The notes: a model not told the origin generated them from the letters alone. A stretch of DNA of 64,000 bases from Mycobacterium sp. GA-2829 (GCF_001499965.1 NZ_LQIT01000023.1:124001-188000), one strand, 5' to 3'; numbered from the stretch's first letter, positions 26,914 to 35,940 are shown. Made by a program: numbers and translations.

Positions 26914-27964
26914 CGTCCGCCAGGCCGCGGGCGAACGGACCGACCCGCTCGATGAACCGCTCGAAGAACGCGCCCGCGTCGACGCCGATGCCGACCAGCG
27001 CGTTCGGCGGGCGGCCCCAGCGGCCGTTCCAGTCCGCGATCGTCATCCCGCGGGTCAGCCTGCCGACCAGCTCCACATCCACCGTCGTGGACCGGCACTG
27101 CACCAGATCGGGGTCGAGGGCGACCGCCGCGGCGAGCGGATCGTGCAGGTGCGCGAGGTAACCCTCGCCCTGGTCGAAGTGGAATTCGAAGTAGAACCGC
27201 AGCGCGTCCTCGAGCACCCGGATCAACGGGTTGGCGGCCGCCGACCGGGTGCCACGGGCGTCGAGCACGCTCATCCCTGCCGTCGGTGACCCGGCGGCGA
27301 CCGCCAGCCGGGACAGCAGCGCCGGGGTGAGCGCGATGTGCTCGGTGAGGTTGAGCCCCAGCACGATCGGCGGTGCCAACCCCGCCGCGCTCCACCCGGT
27401 GAACACCTCGGCGGCGGCCTCCGGGTCGACGCTGACGTTCCACTCCGCCACCGCGGTCGTGTTGCCGCGGTAGTCGAACGCCCCGCCCATGATCACCAAC
27501 CGCCGCAGCAGGGTCGGCAGCGCCGGTTCGGCCCGTAGCGCCAGCGCGAGATTGGTCAGCGGTCCGACCGCGACCCCGACCAGCTGACCGGGGTGCGCCC
27601 GTGCGGCCCGCACCCACGCCTCGGCGGCGTCGTACTCGGTCAGTGTCATCTCACTCGGTGGCAGCTGCGCATACCCCAGGCCCTCGGGCCCGTGGGTGTC
27701 CTCGGCCGTGCGCAGGCTCGAGGCGACCGGGCCGTCCGCGCCGCGGGACACGGGAATGCTTCGCGCACCGCACAATTCGAGCAGTCCGATGTTGTTGCGG
27801 CAGACGTGGTCGACACCGATGTTGCCCGCGGTGGAGGCGATCCCGACCAGGTCGGCATCGGGGCTGGCGAGCAGATACACCAGCGCCATCGCATCGTCGA
27901 CGCCGGTGTCCACATCGGCGAAAACCGGTATCCGCGCAGCGGACTCGCTGTCCTGGGTGTGCAC
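26900..27964 (-). CDS. iunH: Inosine-uridine-preferring nucleoside hydrolase
   Basis: This 354-residue enzyme hydrolyses ribonucleosides to base and ribose. The Ca2+-binding cluster DVDTGVDDAMAL is near residues 17-28, with the conserved GPLTNLALAL and MGGAFDYRGNTTAVAEWN segments and a HDPLAAAVALDP motif carrying the late active-site residues. Orthology with Rv3393 is supported by position next to imuB. The GTG at 27964 starts 24 nt after the stop of a MarR-family gene on the same strand, so the two may be co-transcribed. Confidence 0.92.
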   Translation of the reverse strand: MHTQDSESAARIPVFADVDTGVDDAMALVYLLASPDADLVGIASTAGNIGVDHVCRNNIGLLELCGARSIPVSRGADGPVASSLRTAEDTHGPEGLGYAQLPPSEMTLTEYDAAEAWVRAARAHPGQLVGVAVGPLTNLALALRAEPALPTLLRRLVIMGGAFDYRGNTTAVAEWNVSVDPEAAAEVFTGWSAAGLAPPIVLGLNLTEHIALTPALLSRLAVAAGSPTAGMSVLDARGTRSAAANPLIRVLEDALRFYFEFHFDQGEGYLAHLHDPLAAAVALDPDLVQCRSTTVDVELVGRLTRGMTIADWNGRWGRPPNALVGIGVDAGAFFERFIERVGPFARGLADVSRR

Positions 27965-27988
27965 GGGCGAAGGATACGCCCGTGCGGG

Positions 27989-28420
27989 TCAGTCCCTCGG
28001 GGCGCGGGCGACGGTCTTGACGTGGCTCAGCGCGCTCACCTGGCGCGGGGTGAGGCCGGTCAGCCCGAAGTCCGCGGCCGCCAGCGCCGTCGTCGCCGCC
28101 TCCACCAGCGCGCGTCCCTCCTCGGTGATGCTCACCAGCGTTGCGCGGCGGTCGCCCGGATGGGCCTCGCGCAGCACCAGATCGCGTTGTGCGAGGCGCT
28201 CGGTGGCGATGCTGACCGTGGTCCCGTGCACCAACAGCGCCCGCGCCACCTCGCTGAGCAGACAGGTCCCGCCGCCGGCCGACTGCAACTGTTTGAGGAT
28301 CTCGAAGTCGATCAACCGCAGCCGGAACTCCTCTTTGAGCTCCTGGTCCACAGCTGCGCTCATCGAGCGGCAGAGCAACAGCACCGAGCGCATCGCCTGC
28401 CAGCCCGCGGGTTCGGCCAT
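27989..28420 (-). CDS. MarR-family transcriptional regulator
   Basis: This 143-residue winged-helix protein of the MarR/SlyA type has LIDFEILKQLQ, the recognition-helix region LLVHGTTVSIATERL and a REAHPGDRRATLVSIT wing. No conserved sensing Cys is obvious apart from Cys17 and one in GGGTCLL. It is divergent from htdY, with a 13-bp palindrome between them, and upstream of iunH on the same strand. It therefore probably controls itself and one or both neighbours. The ligand is unknown. Confidence 0.85.
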   Translation of the reverse strand: MAEPAGWQAMRSVLLLCRSMSAAVDQELKEEFRLRLIDFEILKQLQSAGGGTCLLSEVARALLVHGTTVSIATERLAQRDLVLREAHPGDRRATLVSITEEGRALVEAATTALAAADFGLTGLTPRQVSALSHVKTVARAPRD

Positions 28421-28444
28421 GGCCTATCCGGTATCCAGAAATCG

Positions 28445-28457
28445 GCGGTTCAACCGC
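28445..28457. promoter_or_regulatory. Candidate MarR operator between marR and htdY
   Basis: GCGGTT c AACCGC is a perfect 13-bp palindrome with a single central base. It lies 24 nt upstream of the marR start and 41 nt upstream of htdY, in a 78-nt divergent promoter region. Confidence 0.45.
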
Positions 28458-28498
28458 GAAAGATAGTGTCCCGTTCACCGCTGAGAAGGGAGTGACCC

Positions 28499-29368
28499 AT
28501 GCCGATCGACCCCGATGCCATCGGCCGGAAATCCGAGCCGGTGCTCTACGAGTGGACCGATCGCGAAACCCTGCTCTACGCGCTCGGTGTCGGAGCGGGC
28601 GTCGACGACCTCGCGTTCACCACCGAGAACAGTCACGACATCGACCAGCAGGTGCTGCCCACCTACGCCGTCATCGCCTCGCCGGCGTGGGGCGCCGTCG
28701 GCGCCGTCGGCTCATTCAACTTCAGCATGCTGCTGCACGGGTCCCAGCAGATCCGGCTGTACTCGCCGCTCAAACCGGCGGGCCGGCTCAGCGTCGTCTC
28801 CGAGGTCGCCGACATCCAGGACAAGGGTGAGGGCCGCAACGCCATCCTCGTGTTCAAGGGCACCGGCACCGATCCCGACACCGGTGAGGTGGTCGCCGAG
28901 ACGGTGTCCACCGCGGTCATCCGCGGCGAGGGCGGATTCGGCGGGCAGCCCGGCACGCGGCCGCAGGCGCCCGAGATCCCCGACCGCGAACCGGATGCGC
29001 GCATCGCCCTGCCCACCCGGGAGGACCAGGCGCTGCTCTACCGGCTCTCCGGCGACCGCAACCCGCTGCACAGCGATCCCTGGTTCGCCCGCGAACTGGC
29101 CGGCTTCCCGCGACCGATCCTGCACGGCCTGTGCACCTACGGGGTCGCCGGACGCGCGCTGGTCGCCGCGCTCGGTGATGGCGACGCCACCCGCATCACC
29201 GCGATCGGCGCCCGCTTCACCTCGCCGGTGTTCCCCGGCGAGACGTTGACCACCTCGGTCTGGCGCACCGGTGAGAGGGACGCGGTGTTCCGGACCGAGG
29301 CCGCCGCACCCGACGGATCCGGCGCCCGGCTCGTGCTCGAGGACGGAACCGCGCAGTATCGGCCGTGA
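28499..29368 (+). CDS. htdY: (3R)-hydroxyacyl-ACP/CoA dehydratase HtdY, double hot-dog MaoC family
   Basis: This 289-residue double hot-dog protein has the hydratase 2 motif in the C-terminal half (YRLSGDRNPLHSDPWFA, catalytic Asp and His) followed by FPRPILHGLCTYG. Size and pattern match Rv3389c (HtdY). The enzyme hydrates or dehydrates (3R)-hydroxyacyl thioesters in fatty acid metabolism. The ATG at 28499 has AAGGGAG at a short spacing. It is divergent from the MarR gene and followed by a universal stress gene. Confidence 0.9.
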   Translation: MPIDPDAIGRKSEPVLYEWTDRETLLYALGVGAGVDDLAFTTENSHDIDQQVLPTYAVIASPAWGAVGAVGSFNFSMLLHGSQQIRLYSPLKPAGRLSVVSEVADIQDKGEGRNAILVFKGTGTDPDTGEVVAETVSTAVIRGEGGFGGQPGTRPQAPEIPDREPDARIALPTREDQALLYRLSGDRNPLHSDPWFARELAGFPRPILHGLCTYGVAGRALVAALGDGDATRITAIGARFTSPVFPGETLTTSVWRTGERDAVFRTEAAAPDGSGARLVLEDGTAQYRP

Positions 29369-29460
29369 ATTCCGTCAAGCGCCGGTGAAAACCGGGTCTG
29401 ATTGACAGGATTGGAACCCGCGGCGTTCGCCGGACGTGCGAGATGGGCGGTGGTTCGGTC

Positions 29461-30348
29461 ATGAGGTTGGTCGTCGGTTATCTCGCCACCCCCGGTGGCG
29501 CGGATGCGCTCGCGCTCGGGGTGCGCCTGGCGCGCACCCTCGATGCGGACCTGGACGTGTGCCTGGTGCTGCCGTCCGACCGGATGCTGCCCGCGATGGT
29601 GCCGACCGGCGAGCGCGACGATCTGTTGACCGGTCAGGCGAAGCAATGGCTGGGCGAGGCGCTGGAGACGGTGCCGCCTGATGTGCGTGTCCGCAGCCAC
29701 GTGCTGTTCACCGAATCGGCCGCCGACGGGCTGATCAACGAGGCGGGCCGGCTCGGCGCCGACGCGATCGTGGTGGGCGGATCGGGTGGCGGGCTGGCGG
29801 CGAGCTATTCGCTGGGTTCGGTGGTCAACCAGCTGCTGCACTCGGCGCCGATGCCGGTGGCGGTCGCGCCGCGCGGGCTGCGCGAATCCCCGGTCGACCG
29901 GGTCCGCGAGGTGACGTGCGCGCTGGGCCGCCGTGAGGGGGCCGACCTGCTGCTCGAACACGCGGTCCGGTTCAGCTCCGCGGCGGGCACCCCGCTGCGG
30001 CTGGTGTCCCTGGTGGCGCTCGACCCGACGTTCGGCGTGCTGCGCGGGGACAACGACGCGGTGCTCAACCGGGCGCTCGAACATGCCGCCCAGACCCTGG
30101 AAGCCGCGAAAAGCAGTCTGCCGGAAGGGTTCCCCGTGACCTCGACGGTCGTCGACGGACGCGGGGTCGAGGACGCGGTCGGCAAACTCGACTGGCGCGA
30201 CGGCGACCTCATCATGGTCGGCTCGAGCCGGCTGAGCGCACCGCGACGGTTGTTCCTCGGCTCGACGGCGGCCAAGATGCTGCGCGTACTGCACGTCCCG
30301 ATGGTCGTCGTGCCGCGCGATCAGATCACGCCCGAGGATCTGCCCTAG
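29461..30348 (+). CDS. Tandem-domain universal stress protein
   Basis: This protein of about 295 residues has two Usp domains. Each ends in the ATP-binding pattern G-x2-G-x9-G-S: GGSGGGLAASYSLGS in the first and GSSRLSAPRRLFLGST in the second. Such tandem Usps are often induced in hypoxia or dormancy in mycobacteria. The ATG at 29461 is preferred because MRLVVGYL is the normal first strand; the ATG at 29443 would add six residues. Its TAG shares a CTAG with the convergent gene. Confidence 0.85.
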   Translation: MRLVVGYLATPGGADALALGVRLARTLDADLDVCLVLPSDRMLPAMVPTGERDDLLTGQAKQWLGEALETVPPDVRVRSHVLFTESAADGLINEAGRLGADAIVVGGSGGGLAASYSLGSVVNQLLHSAPMPVAVAPRGLRESPVDRVREVTCALGRREGADLLLEHAVRFSSAAGTPLRLVSLVALDPTFGVLRGDNDAVLNRALEHAAQTLEAAKSSLPEGFPVTSTVVDGRGVEDAVGKLDWRDGDLIMVGSSRLSAPRRLFLGSTAAKMLRVLHVPMVVVPRDQITPEDLP

Positions 30349-31268
30349 CGGAGACCGTGCTGGCCGGCCACGTGCAGCAGCGCCAGCGGATCCACCGTGT
30401 CCCACACCGAGGCGTAGAACTGCTCCTTGAGTAGGCGCGCCTGCGGCTCCATGTTGGCCAGGTCGGCGATCTGGTCGTAGCCGTAGTACAGCAGCGACAC
30501 CGGTCCGGTGGTCAGGAGCAGTTCGTTGATGATGACCTGGGCGCCCGACCGGTTGCCCTGTGCGGCCTCGAACAGCGCCGGGACGATCTTGTAGGCGGGG
30601 ACGACGGTGTTGACGAACGGCACGATCTGGCTGCCGCGGTAGATCGCCTCGACGCCCTCGCGGACGTAGGGCCGGAACTCCGGGCCGACGGCGCCCATGA
30701 GCAGGTTGCGCAGGCCGAGCACCGCGTCGGGTACGCCGTCGGGGTCCGGATCGGTCGGCCGGAACGGGTCGGAGACCCTCGGCGTGGCGGTGGCGGCCGC
30801 GGCCACCGGGGCGGGCTCGTCGGCGGGCTCGTCCTGGGCTCCGGTGAGCCGCTCGGTCTCCGGCTCGGCGTCGTCGATCGGGCGCGGGGTGAACACGCTG
30901 CGCAGTTTCTCGACCTGTTCGGCCTCGAACCGCTCGGCGGAGTGGCGCAGTTTCTTGGTCAGCGACGGTTTCTCGGCCGGCTCGTCATCGGCAGGCTCGT
31001 CGTCGGCAGGCTCGTCCTCGGGGGCCTCATCGTCGGCGGGCTCGTCGGAGGCCGTGTCCTCAGAGGCTCTTTCATCGGAGGCCGTCTCATCGGGGGCCTT
31101 GGTCTCGGCGTTGCCCGCCGACGGCTTCTCCGAGTCGGCATGGGTCGCACTCGACGTCGACTCCGTCTCCGCATACGCGGTGCCCGTACTCGCTACCGCG
31201 ACTGCGGCACCCACTCCGACCGCCACAGCCAGTCTGCCGACGTAGCCGATGTATCTGTTCGACGCCAT
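30345..31268 (-). CDS. Secreted protein with an acidic low-complexity region, function unknown
   Basis: This 307-residue protein starts with a hydrophobic signal sequence (YIGYVGRLAVAVGVGAAVAV) ending in an AYA cleavage site near residue 33. Residues of about 40-100 form an acidic tract with repeated Asp-Glu-Pro-Ala-Asp units. A folded-looking helical C-terminal domain (about 180-305) contains aromatic residues and no Cys. This class of exported proteins is common in mycobacteria without a known role. It is divergent from dnaE2 and about 75 nt from its LexA box, but there is no sign of shared control. Confidence 0.75.
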   Translation of the reverse strand: MASNRYIGYVGRLAVAVGVGAAVAVASTGTAYAETESTSSATHADSEKPSAGNAETKAPDETASDERASEDTASDEPADDEAPEDEPADDEPADDEPAEKPSLTKKLRHSAERFEAEQVEKLRSVFTPRPIDDAEPETERLTGAQDEPADEPAPVAAAATATPRVSDPFRPTDPDPDGVPDAVLGLRNLLMGAVGPEFRPYVREGVEAIYRGSQIVPFVNTVVPAYKIVPALFEAAQGNRSGAQVIINELLLTTGPVSLLYYGYDQIADLANMEPQARLLKEQFYASVWDTVDPLALLHVAGQHGLR

Positions 31269-31341
31269 CCCCCGAATCCCTTCCCTAGGCAAAGACACTG
31301 TAGAGGTCGTCGGGGGGGTTCGGCAGCATCGCGAGAGTTCA

Positions 31342-31363
31342 TCGAACGCACGTTCGATACACT
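31342..31363 (+). promoter_or_regulatory. Perfect LexA box and -10 of dnaE2
   Basis: TCGAAC GCAC GTTCGA at 31342-31357 is a perfect SOS box. TACACT (31358-31363, TANNNT) abuts it as the -10. A start 6-7 nt downstream coincides with the GTG at 31370, so dnaE2 mRNA is predicted to be leaderless and LexA would sit in the promoter spacer. Confidence 0.9.
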
Positions 31364-31369
31364 GTGGAG

Positions 31370-34300
31370 GTGGGTTTCTCCAACGGGCCGACATGGCCGG
31401 AGATCGAGCGGGTACTCAACGGCAAGCCCCGCCGCGCCGGTGAGTCCCTGCGCGAACCGCCCGGCGACGGTGGCGACAGCCCCGCCTGGTCGCGCAAACG
31501 CGGCGCCTACCAGGCCCCCGAGCTCCCACGCTCCGGTGGCGGCGTGCCGTACGCCGAACTGCACGCCCATTCGGCCTACAGCTTCCTCGACGGCGCCAGC
31601 ACCCCGGAGGAACTCGTCGAGGAGGCCGCGCGCCTGCAGTTGCGGGCCGTCGCGCTGACCGACCACGACGGGCTCTACGGCGTCGTCCGCTTCGCCGAGG
31701 CGGCCCGGGAACTCGACATGCGGACAGTGTTCGGCGCCGAACTGTCGCTCGGCAACGTCGCGCGCACCGAGGAACCCGATCCGCCGGGTCCGCACCTGCT
31801 GGTGCTGGCCCGCGGTCCGGAGGGGTACCGCAGGTTGTCGCGGGAGATCGCCCGCGCACACCTGGCCGGAGGGGAGAAGGGCAAACCCCGCTACGACTAC
31901 GACACCCTCACCGAGGCCGCGGGCGGACACTGGCACATCCTCACCGGGTGTCGCAAAGGGCATGTCCGGCAAGCATTTTCGGAGGGCGGACCGGAGGCGG
32001 CCGAAGCCGCGCTCGCCGATCTGGTCGACCGGTTCGGCCGCGACCGGGTCAGCGTCGAACTGACGCACCACGGCCACCCCCTCGACGACGAGCGCAACGC
32101 CGCCCTGGCCGCACTGGCGCCGCGGTTCGGCCTGCCCGTCGTGGCCACCACCGCAGCACATTTCGCCGAACCGTCCCGCGGTCGGCTGGCGATGGCGATG
32201 GGTGCGATCCGGGCCCGGCACTCGCTCGACGAGGCCGCCGGCTACCTCGCCCCGCTCGGTGGGTCCCATCTGCGGTCGGGGGAGGAGATGGCCCGGCTGT
32301 TCGCGCACTGCCCGCAGGCGGTCACCGCCGCCGCCGAACTGGGGGAGCAGTGCGCGTTCGGGCTGGCGCTGATCGCCCCTCAGCTACCCCCGTTCGACGT
32401 GCCCGCCGGTCACAACGAGGACAGCTGGCTGCGGCATCTGGTGATGCTCGGCGCCCGGAACCGCTACGGTCCGCCGGAGCGGGCGCCGCAGGCCTACGCA
32501 CAGATCGAACACGAACTGCGGGTGATCGAGAAGCTCGAGTTCCCGGGCTACTTTCTCGTCGTGCACGACATCACCCGGTTCTGCAAGGAGAACGGCATCC
32601 TCGCCCAGGGCCGTGGGTCGGCGGCCAACTCCGCGGTCTGCTACGCGCTCGGGGTGACCAACGTCGACCCCGTCGCCAATGAGTTGCTCTTCGAACGCTT
32701 CCTGTCGCCGGCCCGCGACGGACCGCCCGACATCGACATCGACATCGAATCGGATCTGCGCGAACAGGCGATCCAGTACGTCTACGAACGCTACGGCCGC
32801 GACTACGCCGCCCAGGTCGCCAACGTCATCACCTATCGCGGGCGCAGCGCCATCCGGGACATGGCCCGCGCGCTCGGCTTCTCCCAGGGGCAGCAGGACG
32901 CCTGGAGCAAACAGCTCAGCAAGTGGAACGGCCTGGCCGACTCCCCCGACGTCGACGGCATCCCCGAACCCGTGGTGGACCTCGCGCTGCAGATCTCGAA
33001 TCTGCCGCGCCACATGGGGATTCATTCCGGCGGCATGGTGATCTGCGACCGGCCGATCGCCGACGTGTGCCCGGTCGAGTGGGCGCGTATGGAGAACCGC
33101 AGTGTGCTGCAGTGGGACAAGGACGACTGCGCGGCCATCGGTCTGGTGAAGTTCGACATGCTCGGACTCGGCATGCTCTCGGCATTGCACTACTGCATCG
33201 ACCTGGTCCGTGAACACAAGGGCCTCGACGTCGACCTGGCCAAACTCGACCTGTCCGAACCCGCCGTCTACGAGATGCTGCAGAAGGCCGATTCGGTCGG
33301 CGTGTTCCAGGTGGAGTCCCGTGCGCAGATGGCCACGCTGCCGCGGCTGAAACCGCGCATTTTCTACGACCTGGTGGTCGAGGTCGCGCTGATCCGGCCC
33401 GGCCCCATCCAGGGCGGGTCGGTGCACCCGTACATCAAGCGGCGCAACGGGGAAGAGCCCGTCACCTACGACCACCCGTCGATGGAGAACGCGCTGCGCA
33501 AGACGCTCGGCGTGCCTCTGTTCCAGGAGCAGTTGATGCAACTGGCCGTCGACTGCGCCGGATTCACCGCCGCCGAGGCCGATCAACTGCGCCGCGCGAT
33601 GGGCTCCAAACGGTCGACGGAGAAGATGCGCAGGCTGCGCGGCCGGTTCTACGACGGGATGCGGCAGCGGCACGGCATCACCGGCGAGGTGGCTGACCGG
33701 ATCTACGACAAGCTGGAGGCGTTCGCGAATTTTGGCTTCCCCGAGAGTCATTCGCTCAGTTTCGCCTCGCTGGTGTTCTACTCCTCGTGGTTCAAACTGC
33801 ACCATCCGGCGGCGTTCTGCGCGGCGCTGCTGCGCGCGCAGCCGATGGGTTTCTACTCGCCGCAGTCCCTGGTGGCCGACGCGCGCCGCCACGGTGTCAC
33901 CGTGCACGGCCCCGACGTCAACGCCAGCCTCGCCTACGCCACGCTCGAGAACGCGGGCACCGAGGTGCGGCTCGGGCTCGGCGCGGTCCGCCACATCGGG
34001 GACGACCTCGCCGAGAGGATCGTCGAGGAGCGGGAGGCCAACGGGCCCTTCGCCGATCTGCTGGATCTGACCGGCCGTGTGCAGCTGTCGGTGCCGCAGA
34101 CCGAGGCGCTGGCCACCGCGGGGGCGCTGGGTTGTTTCGGCGTCACCCGTCGGGAGGGGCTGTGGGCGGCGGGGGCGGCCGCCGCGGAACGCCCCGACCG
34201 GCTGCCCGGGGTCGGCTCGGCCGGCCAGATCCCGTCGTTGCCCGGGATGAGCAAGCTCGAACTGGCCGCCGCCGACGTGTGGGCCACCGGGGTGTCCCCG

Positions 34301-34660
34301 GACAGTTATCCCACGCAGTTCCTGCGCGAGCGCCTCGACGCGATGGGTGTCGTCCCCGCCAGCCGGCTGCTCGAGGTACCCGACGGCACCCGGATCCTGG
34401 TGGCCGGGGCGGTGACCCATCGGCAGCGGCCGGCCACCGCGCAGGGTGTGACGTTCCTCAACCTCGAAGACGAGACCGGGATGGTCAACGTGATCTGCTC
34501 ACCGCAGCTGTGGTCGCGGCAGCGCCGGTTGGCGCAGACCGCGCCCGCCATGGTGATCCGCGGCATCGTGCAGAACGCGACCGGTGCGGTCACCGTCGTG
34601 GCCGACCGGTTGGACAAGCTCGACATGCGGGTCGCCTCGAAGTCGCGGGACTTCCGCTGA
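31370..34660 (+). CDS. dnaE2: Error-prone DNA polymerase DnaE2
   Basis: This 1096-residue C-family polymerase alpha subunit starts with a PHP domain (YAELHAHSAYSFLDGAS). The palm acidic residues lie in GPPDIDIDIESDLRE, followed by the fingers (LPRHMGIHSGGMVI, FKVDFLGL-type VKFDMLGLGML), the GVPLFQEQLMQLAVDCAGF block and a C-terminal OB fold (ATAQGVTFLNLEDETGMVN). DnaE2 is the translesion polymerase of the mycobacterial mutasome with ImuA' and ImuB, responsible for SOS mutagenesis. GTG 31370 (VGFSNGP) aligns with the M. tuberculosis start and with the predicted transcript start; GTG 31364 is possible. A perfect LexA box precedes it. Confidence 0.97.
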   Translation: MGFSNGPTWPEIERVLNGKPRRAGESLREPPGDGGDSPAWSRKRGAYQAPELPRSGGGVPYAELHAHSAYSFLDGASTPEELVEEAARLQLRAVALTDHDGLYGVVRFAEAARELDMRTVFGAELSLGNVARTEEPDPPGPHLLVLARGPEGYRRLSREIARAHLAGGEKGKPRYDYDTLTEAAGGHWHILTGCRKGHVRQAFSEGGPEAAEAALADLVDRFGRDRVSVELTHHGHPLDDERNAALAALAPRFGLPVVATTAAHFAEPSRGRLAMAMGAIRARHSLDEAAGYLAPLGGSHLRSGEEMARLFAHCPQAVTAAAELGEQCAFGLALIAPQLPPFDVPAGHNEDSWLRHLVMLGARNRYGPPERAPQAYAQIEHELRVIEKLEFPGYFLVVHDITRFCKENGILAQGRGSAANSAVCYALGVTNVDPVANELLFERFLSPARDGPPDIDIDIESDLREQAIQYVYERYGRDYAAQVANVITYRGRSAIRDMARALGFSQGQQDAWSKQLSKWNGLADSPDVDGIPEPVVDLALQISNLPRHMGIHSGGMVICDRPIADVCPVEWARMENRSVLQWDKDDCAAIGLVKFDMLGLGMLSALHYCIDLVREHKGLDVDLAKLDLSEPAVYEMLQKADSVGVFQVESRAQMATLPRLKPRIFYDLVVEVALIRPGPIQGGSVHPYIKRRNGEEPVTYDHPSMENALRKTLGVPLFQEQLMQLAVDCAGFTAAEADQLRRAMGSKRSTEKMRRLRGRFYDGMRQRHGITGEVADRIYDKLEAFANFGFPESHSLSFASLVFYSSWFKLHHPAAFCAALLRAQPMGFYSPQSLVADARRHGVTVHGPDVNASLAYATLENAGTEVRLGLGAVRHIGDDLAERIVEEREANGPFADLLDLTGRVQLSVPQTEALATAGALGCFGVTRREGLWAAGAAAAERPDRLPGVGSAGQIPSLPGMSKLELAAADVWATGVSPDSYPTQFLRERLDAMGVVPASRLLEVPDGTRILVAGAVTHRQRPATAQGVTFLNLEDETGMVNVICSPQLWSRQRRLAQTAPAMVIRGIVQNATGAVTVVADRLDKLDMRVASKSRDFR

Positions 34661-34695
34661 TCCGGTGCCCGCGCCGGCGTGGGTAGCCTCGAACC

Positions 34696-35337
34696 ATGAC
34701 TTTGAACCTGTCTGTCGACGAACTGCTGACCACCACCCGTTCGGTGCGCAAGCGCCTGGATCTGGAGAAGCCGGTCCCGCGTGAGGTCGTCATGGAATGC
34801 CTCGAACTCGCGTTGCAGGCCCCGACGGGTTCCAATGCCCAAGGCTGGCAATGGGTTTTCGTCACCGACCCGGACAAGAAGAAGGCGCTCGCCGACATCT
34901 ACCGCGTCAACGCGAACGCCTACCTCGATCTGCCCAAGCCGAAGTACGACGACGTGCGCGGTGAGCGCATGGAGTTCGTCGGCGACTCCGCGCGCTACCT
35001 CAGCGACCACTTCCACGAGGTGCCGGTGATGATGATCCCGTGCCTGGAAGGCAGGCCCGACGGTGCGCCCGCCGGAATGTCGGCGTCGTTCTGGGGTTCG
35101 CTGCTGCCCGCGGCGTGGAGTTTCATGCTGGCGCTGCGTTCGCGCGGCCTCGGGTCGGCGTGGACGACGCTGCACCTGCTCAACGACGGCGAGAAGCAGG
35201 CCGCCGAGCTGCTCGGCATCCCGTTCGACAAGTACAGCCAGGCCGGGCTGTTCCCGATCGCCTACACCAAGGGCACCGACTTCAGGAAGGCCAAGCGGCT
35301 GCCCGCCGAGCAGGTGTCGCACTGGGAAAGCTGGTGA
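34696..35337 (+). CDS. Nitroreductase-family FMN protein (Rv3368c-like)
   Basis: This 213-residue nitroreductase-fold protein has an N-terminal TTRSVRKRLD FMN-phosphate Arg motif, APTGSNAQGWQWVFV, and a C-terminal LGIPFDKYSQAGLFPIAY segment. It is likely a dimeric FMN enzyme reducing nitro or quinone groups with NAD(P)H. It lies 35 nt after dnaE2 and overlaps the next gene by 4 nt (GTGA). Position and size match Rv3368c. Confidence 0.9.
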   Translation: MTLNLSVDELLTTTRSVRKRLDLEKPVPREVVMECLELALQAPTGSNAQGWQWVFVTDPDKKKALADIYRVNANAYLDLPKPKYDDVRGERMEFVGDSARYLSDHFHEVPVMMIPCLEGRPDGAPAGMSASFWGSLLPAAWSFMLALRSRGLGSAWTTLHLLNDGEKQAAELLGIPFDKYSQAGLFPIAYTKGTDFRKAKRLPAEQVSHWESW

Positions 35338-35936
35338 GCCGGGCCGACGACCCCGCGGCCACCGTGATACCGGCCGGCCAGGGCCGGGCATTCCGCCTGC
35401 GACGCGGCGACGGCTTCCGCCTGATCGACGTCGAGGGCGGCCAGGTCGGCGACCTGTTCGCGTTCGCGGCCGCCGATCCGGACGAGCACCTGTCCGCGTC
35501 GCATACGCGCACGTCGACCGGCAGGCTGTTCCCGCGCATCGGCGAGCGGTTCGAGACCAATAGGCGCAGGCCGATCCTGACGCTGACCGCCGATACCTCC
35601 CCGGGAGCGCACGACATGCTCATCGCCGCCTGTGACCCGGCGCGCTACGAAGCACTCGGGGCCGCCGGGCACGCCTCGTGCGCGGACAACCTACGGACCG
35701 CGCTGGCCGACCTGCAGTTGACCACGGGCGTCGTGCCACAACCGGTCAACGTCTTCATGGACATTCCCGTCGGTACCGACGGCGACCTCCGCTGGCTGCC
35801 CGCTCGGAGCAGGGCGGGGGACGCGGTGACCTTCGAGGCGGTCATGGACTGCGTGGTCGTCGTATCGGCCTGTCCGATGGACCTCAACCCCATCAACGGC
35901 GGGCAGCCGACCTCGCTGGCCGTCGAACTCACCTGA
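35334..35936 (+). CDS. DUF1989 (urea carboxylase-associated) family protein
   Basis: This 200-residue protein has family landmarks: VIPAGQGRAFRLRRGDGFRLIDVEGGQVGDL in fragments, the SASHTRTSTGRLFPRIGE block, CDPARYEALG, CADNLRTAL, PQPVNVFMDIPV and a C-terminal CPMDLNPINGG. Cys and His residues in these blocks suggest a metal site. Relatives occur next to urea carboxylase or aminomethyltransferase genes, but neither is here. It is translationally coupled to the nitroreductase gene by a 4-nt overlap from the GTG at 35334. Its reaction is not known to me. Confidence 0.8.
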   Translation: MSRADDPAATVIPAGQGRAFRLRRGDGFRLIDVEGGQVGDLFAFAAADPDEHLSASHTRTSTGRLFPRIGERFETNRRRPILTLTADTSPGAHDMLIAACDPARYEALGAAGHASCADNLRTALADLQLTTGVVPQPVNVFMDIPVGTDGDLRWLPARSRAGDAVTFEAVMDCVVVVSACPMDLNPINGGQPTSLAVELT

Positions 35937-35940
35937 CGAT

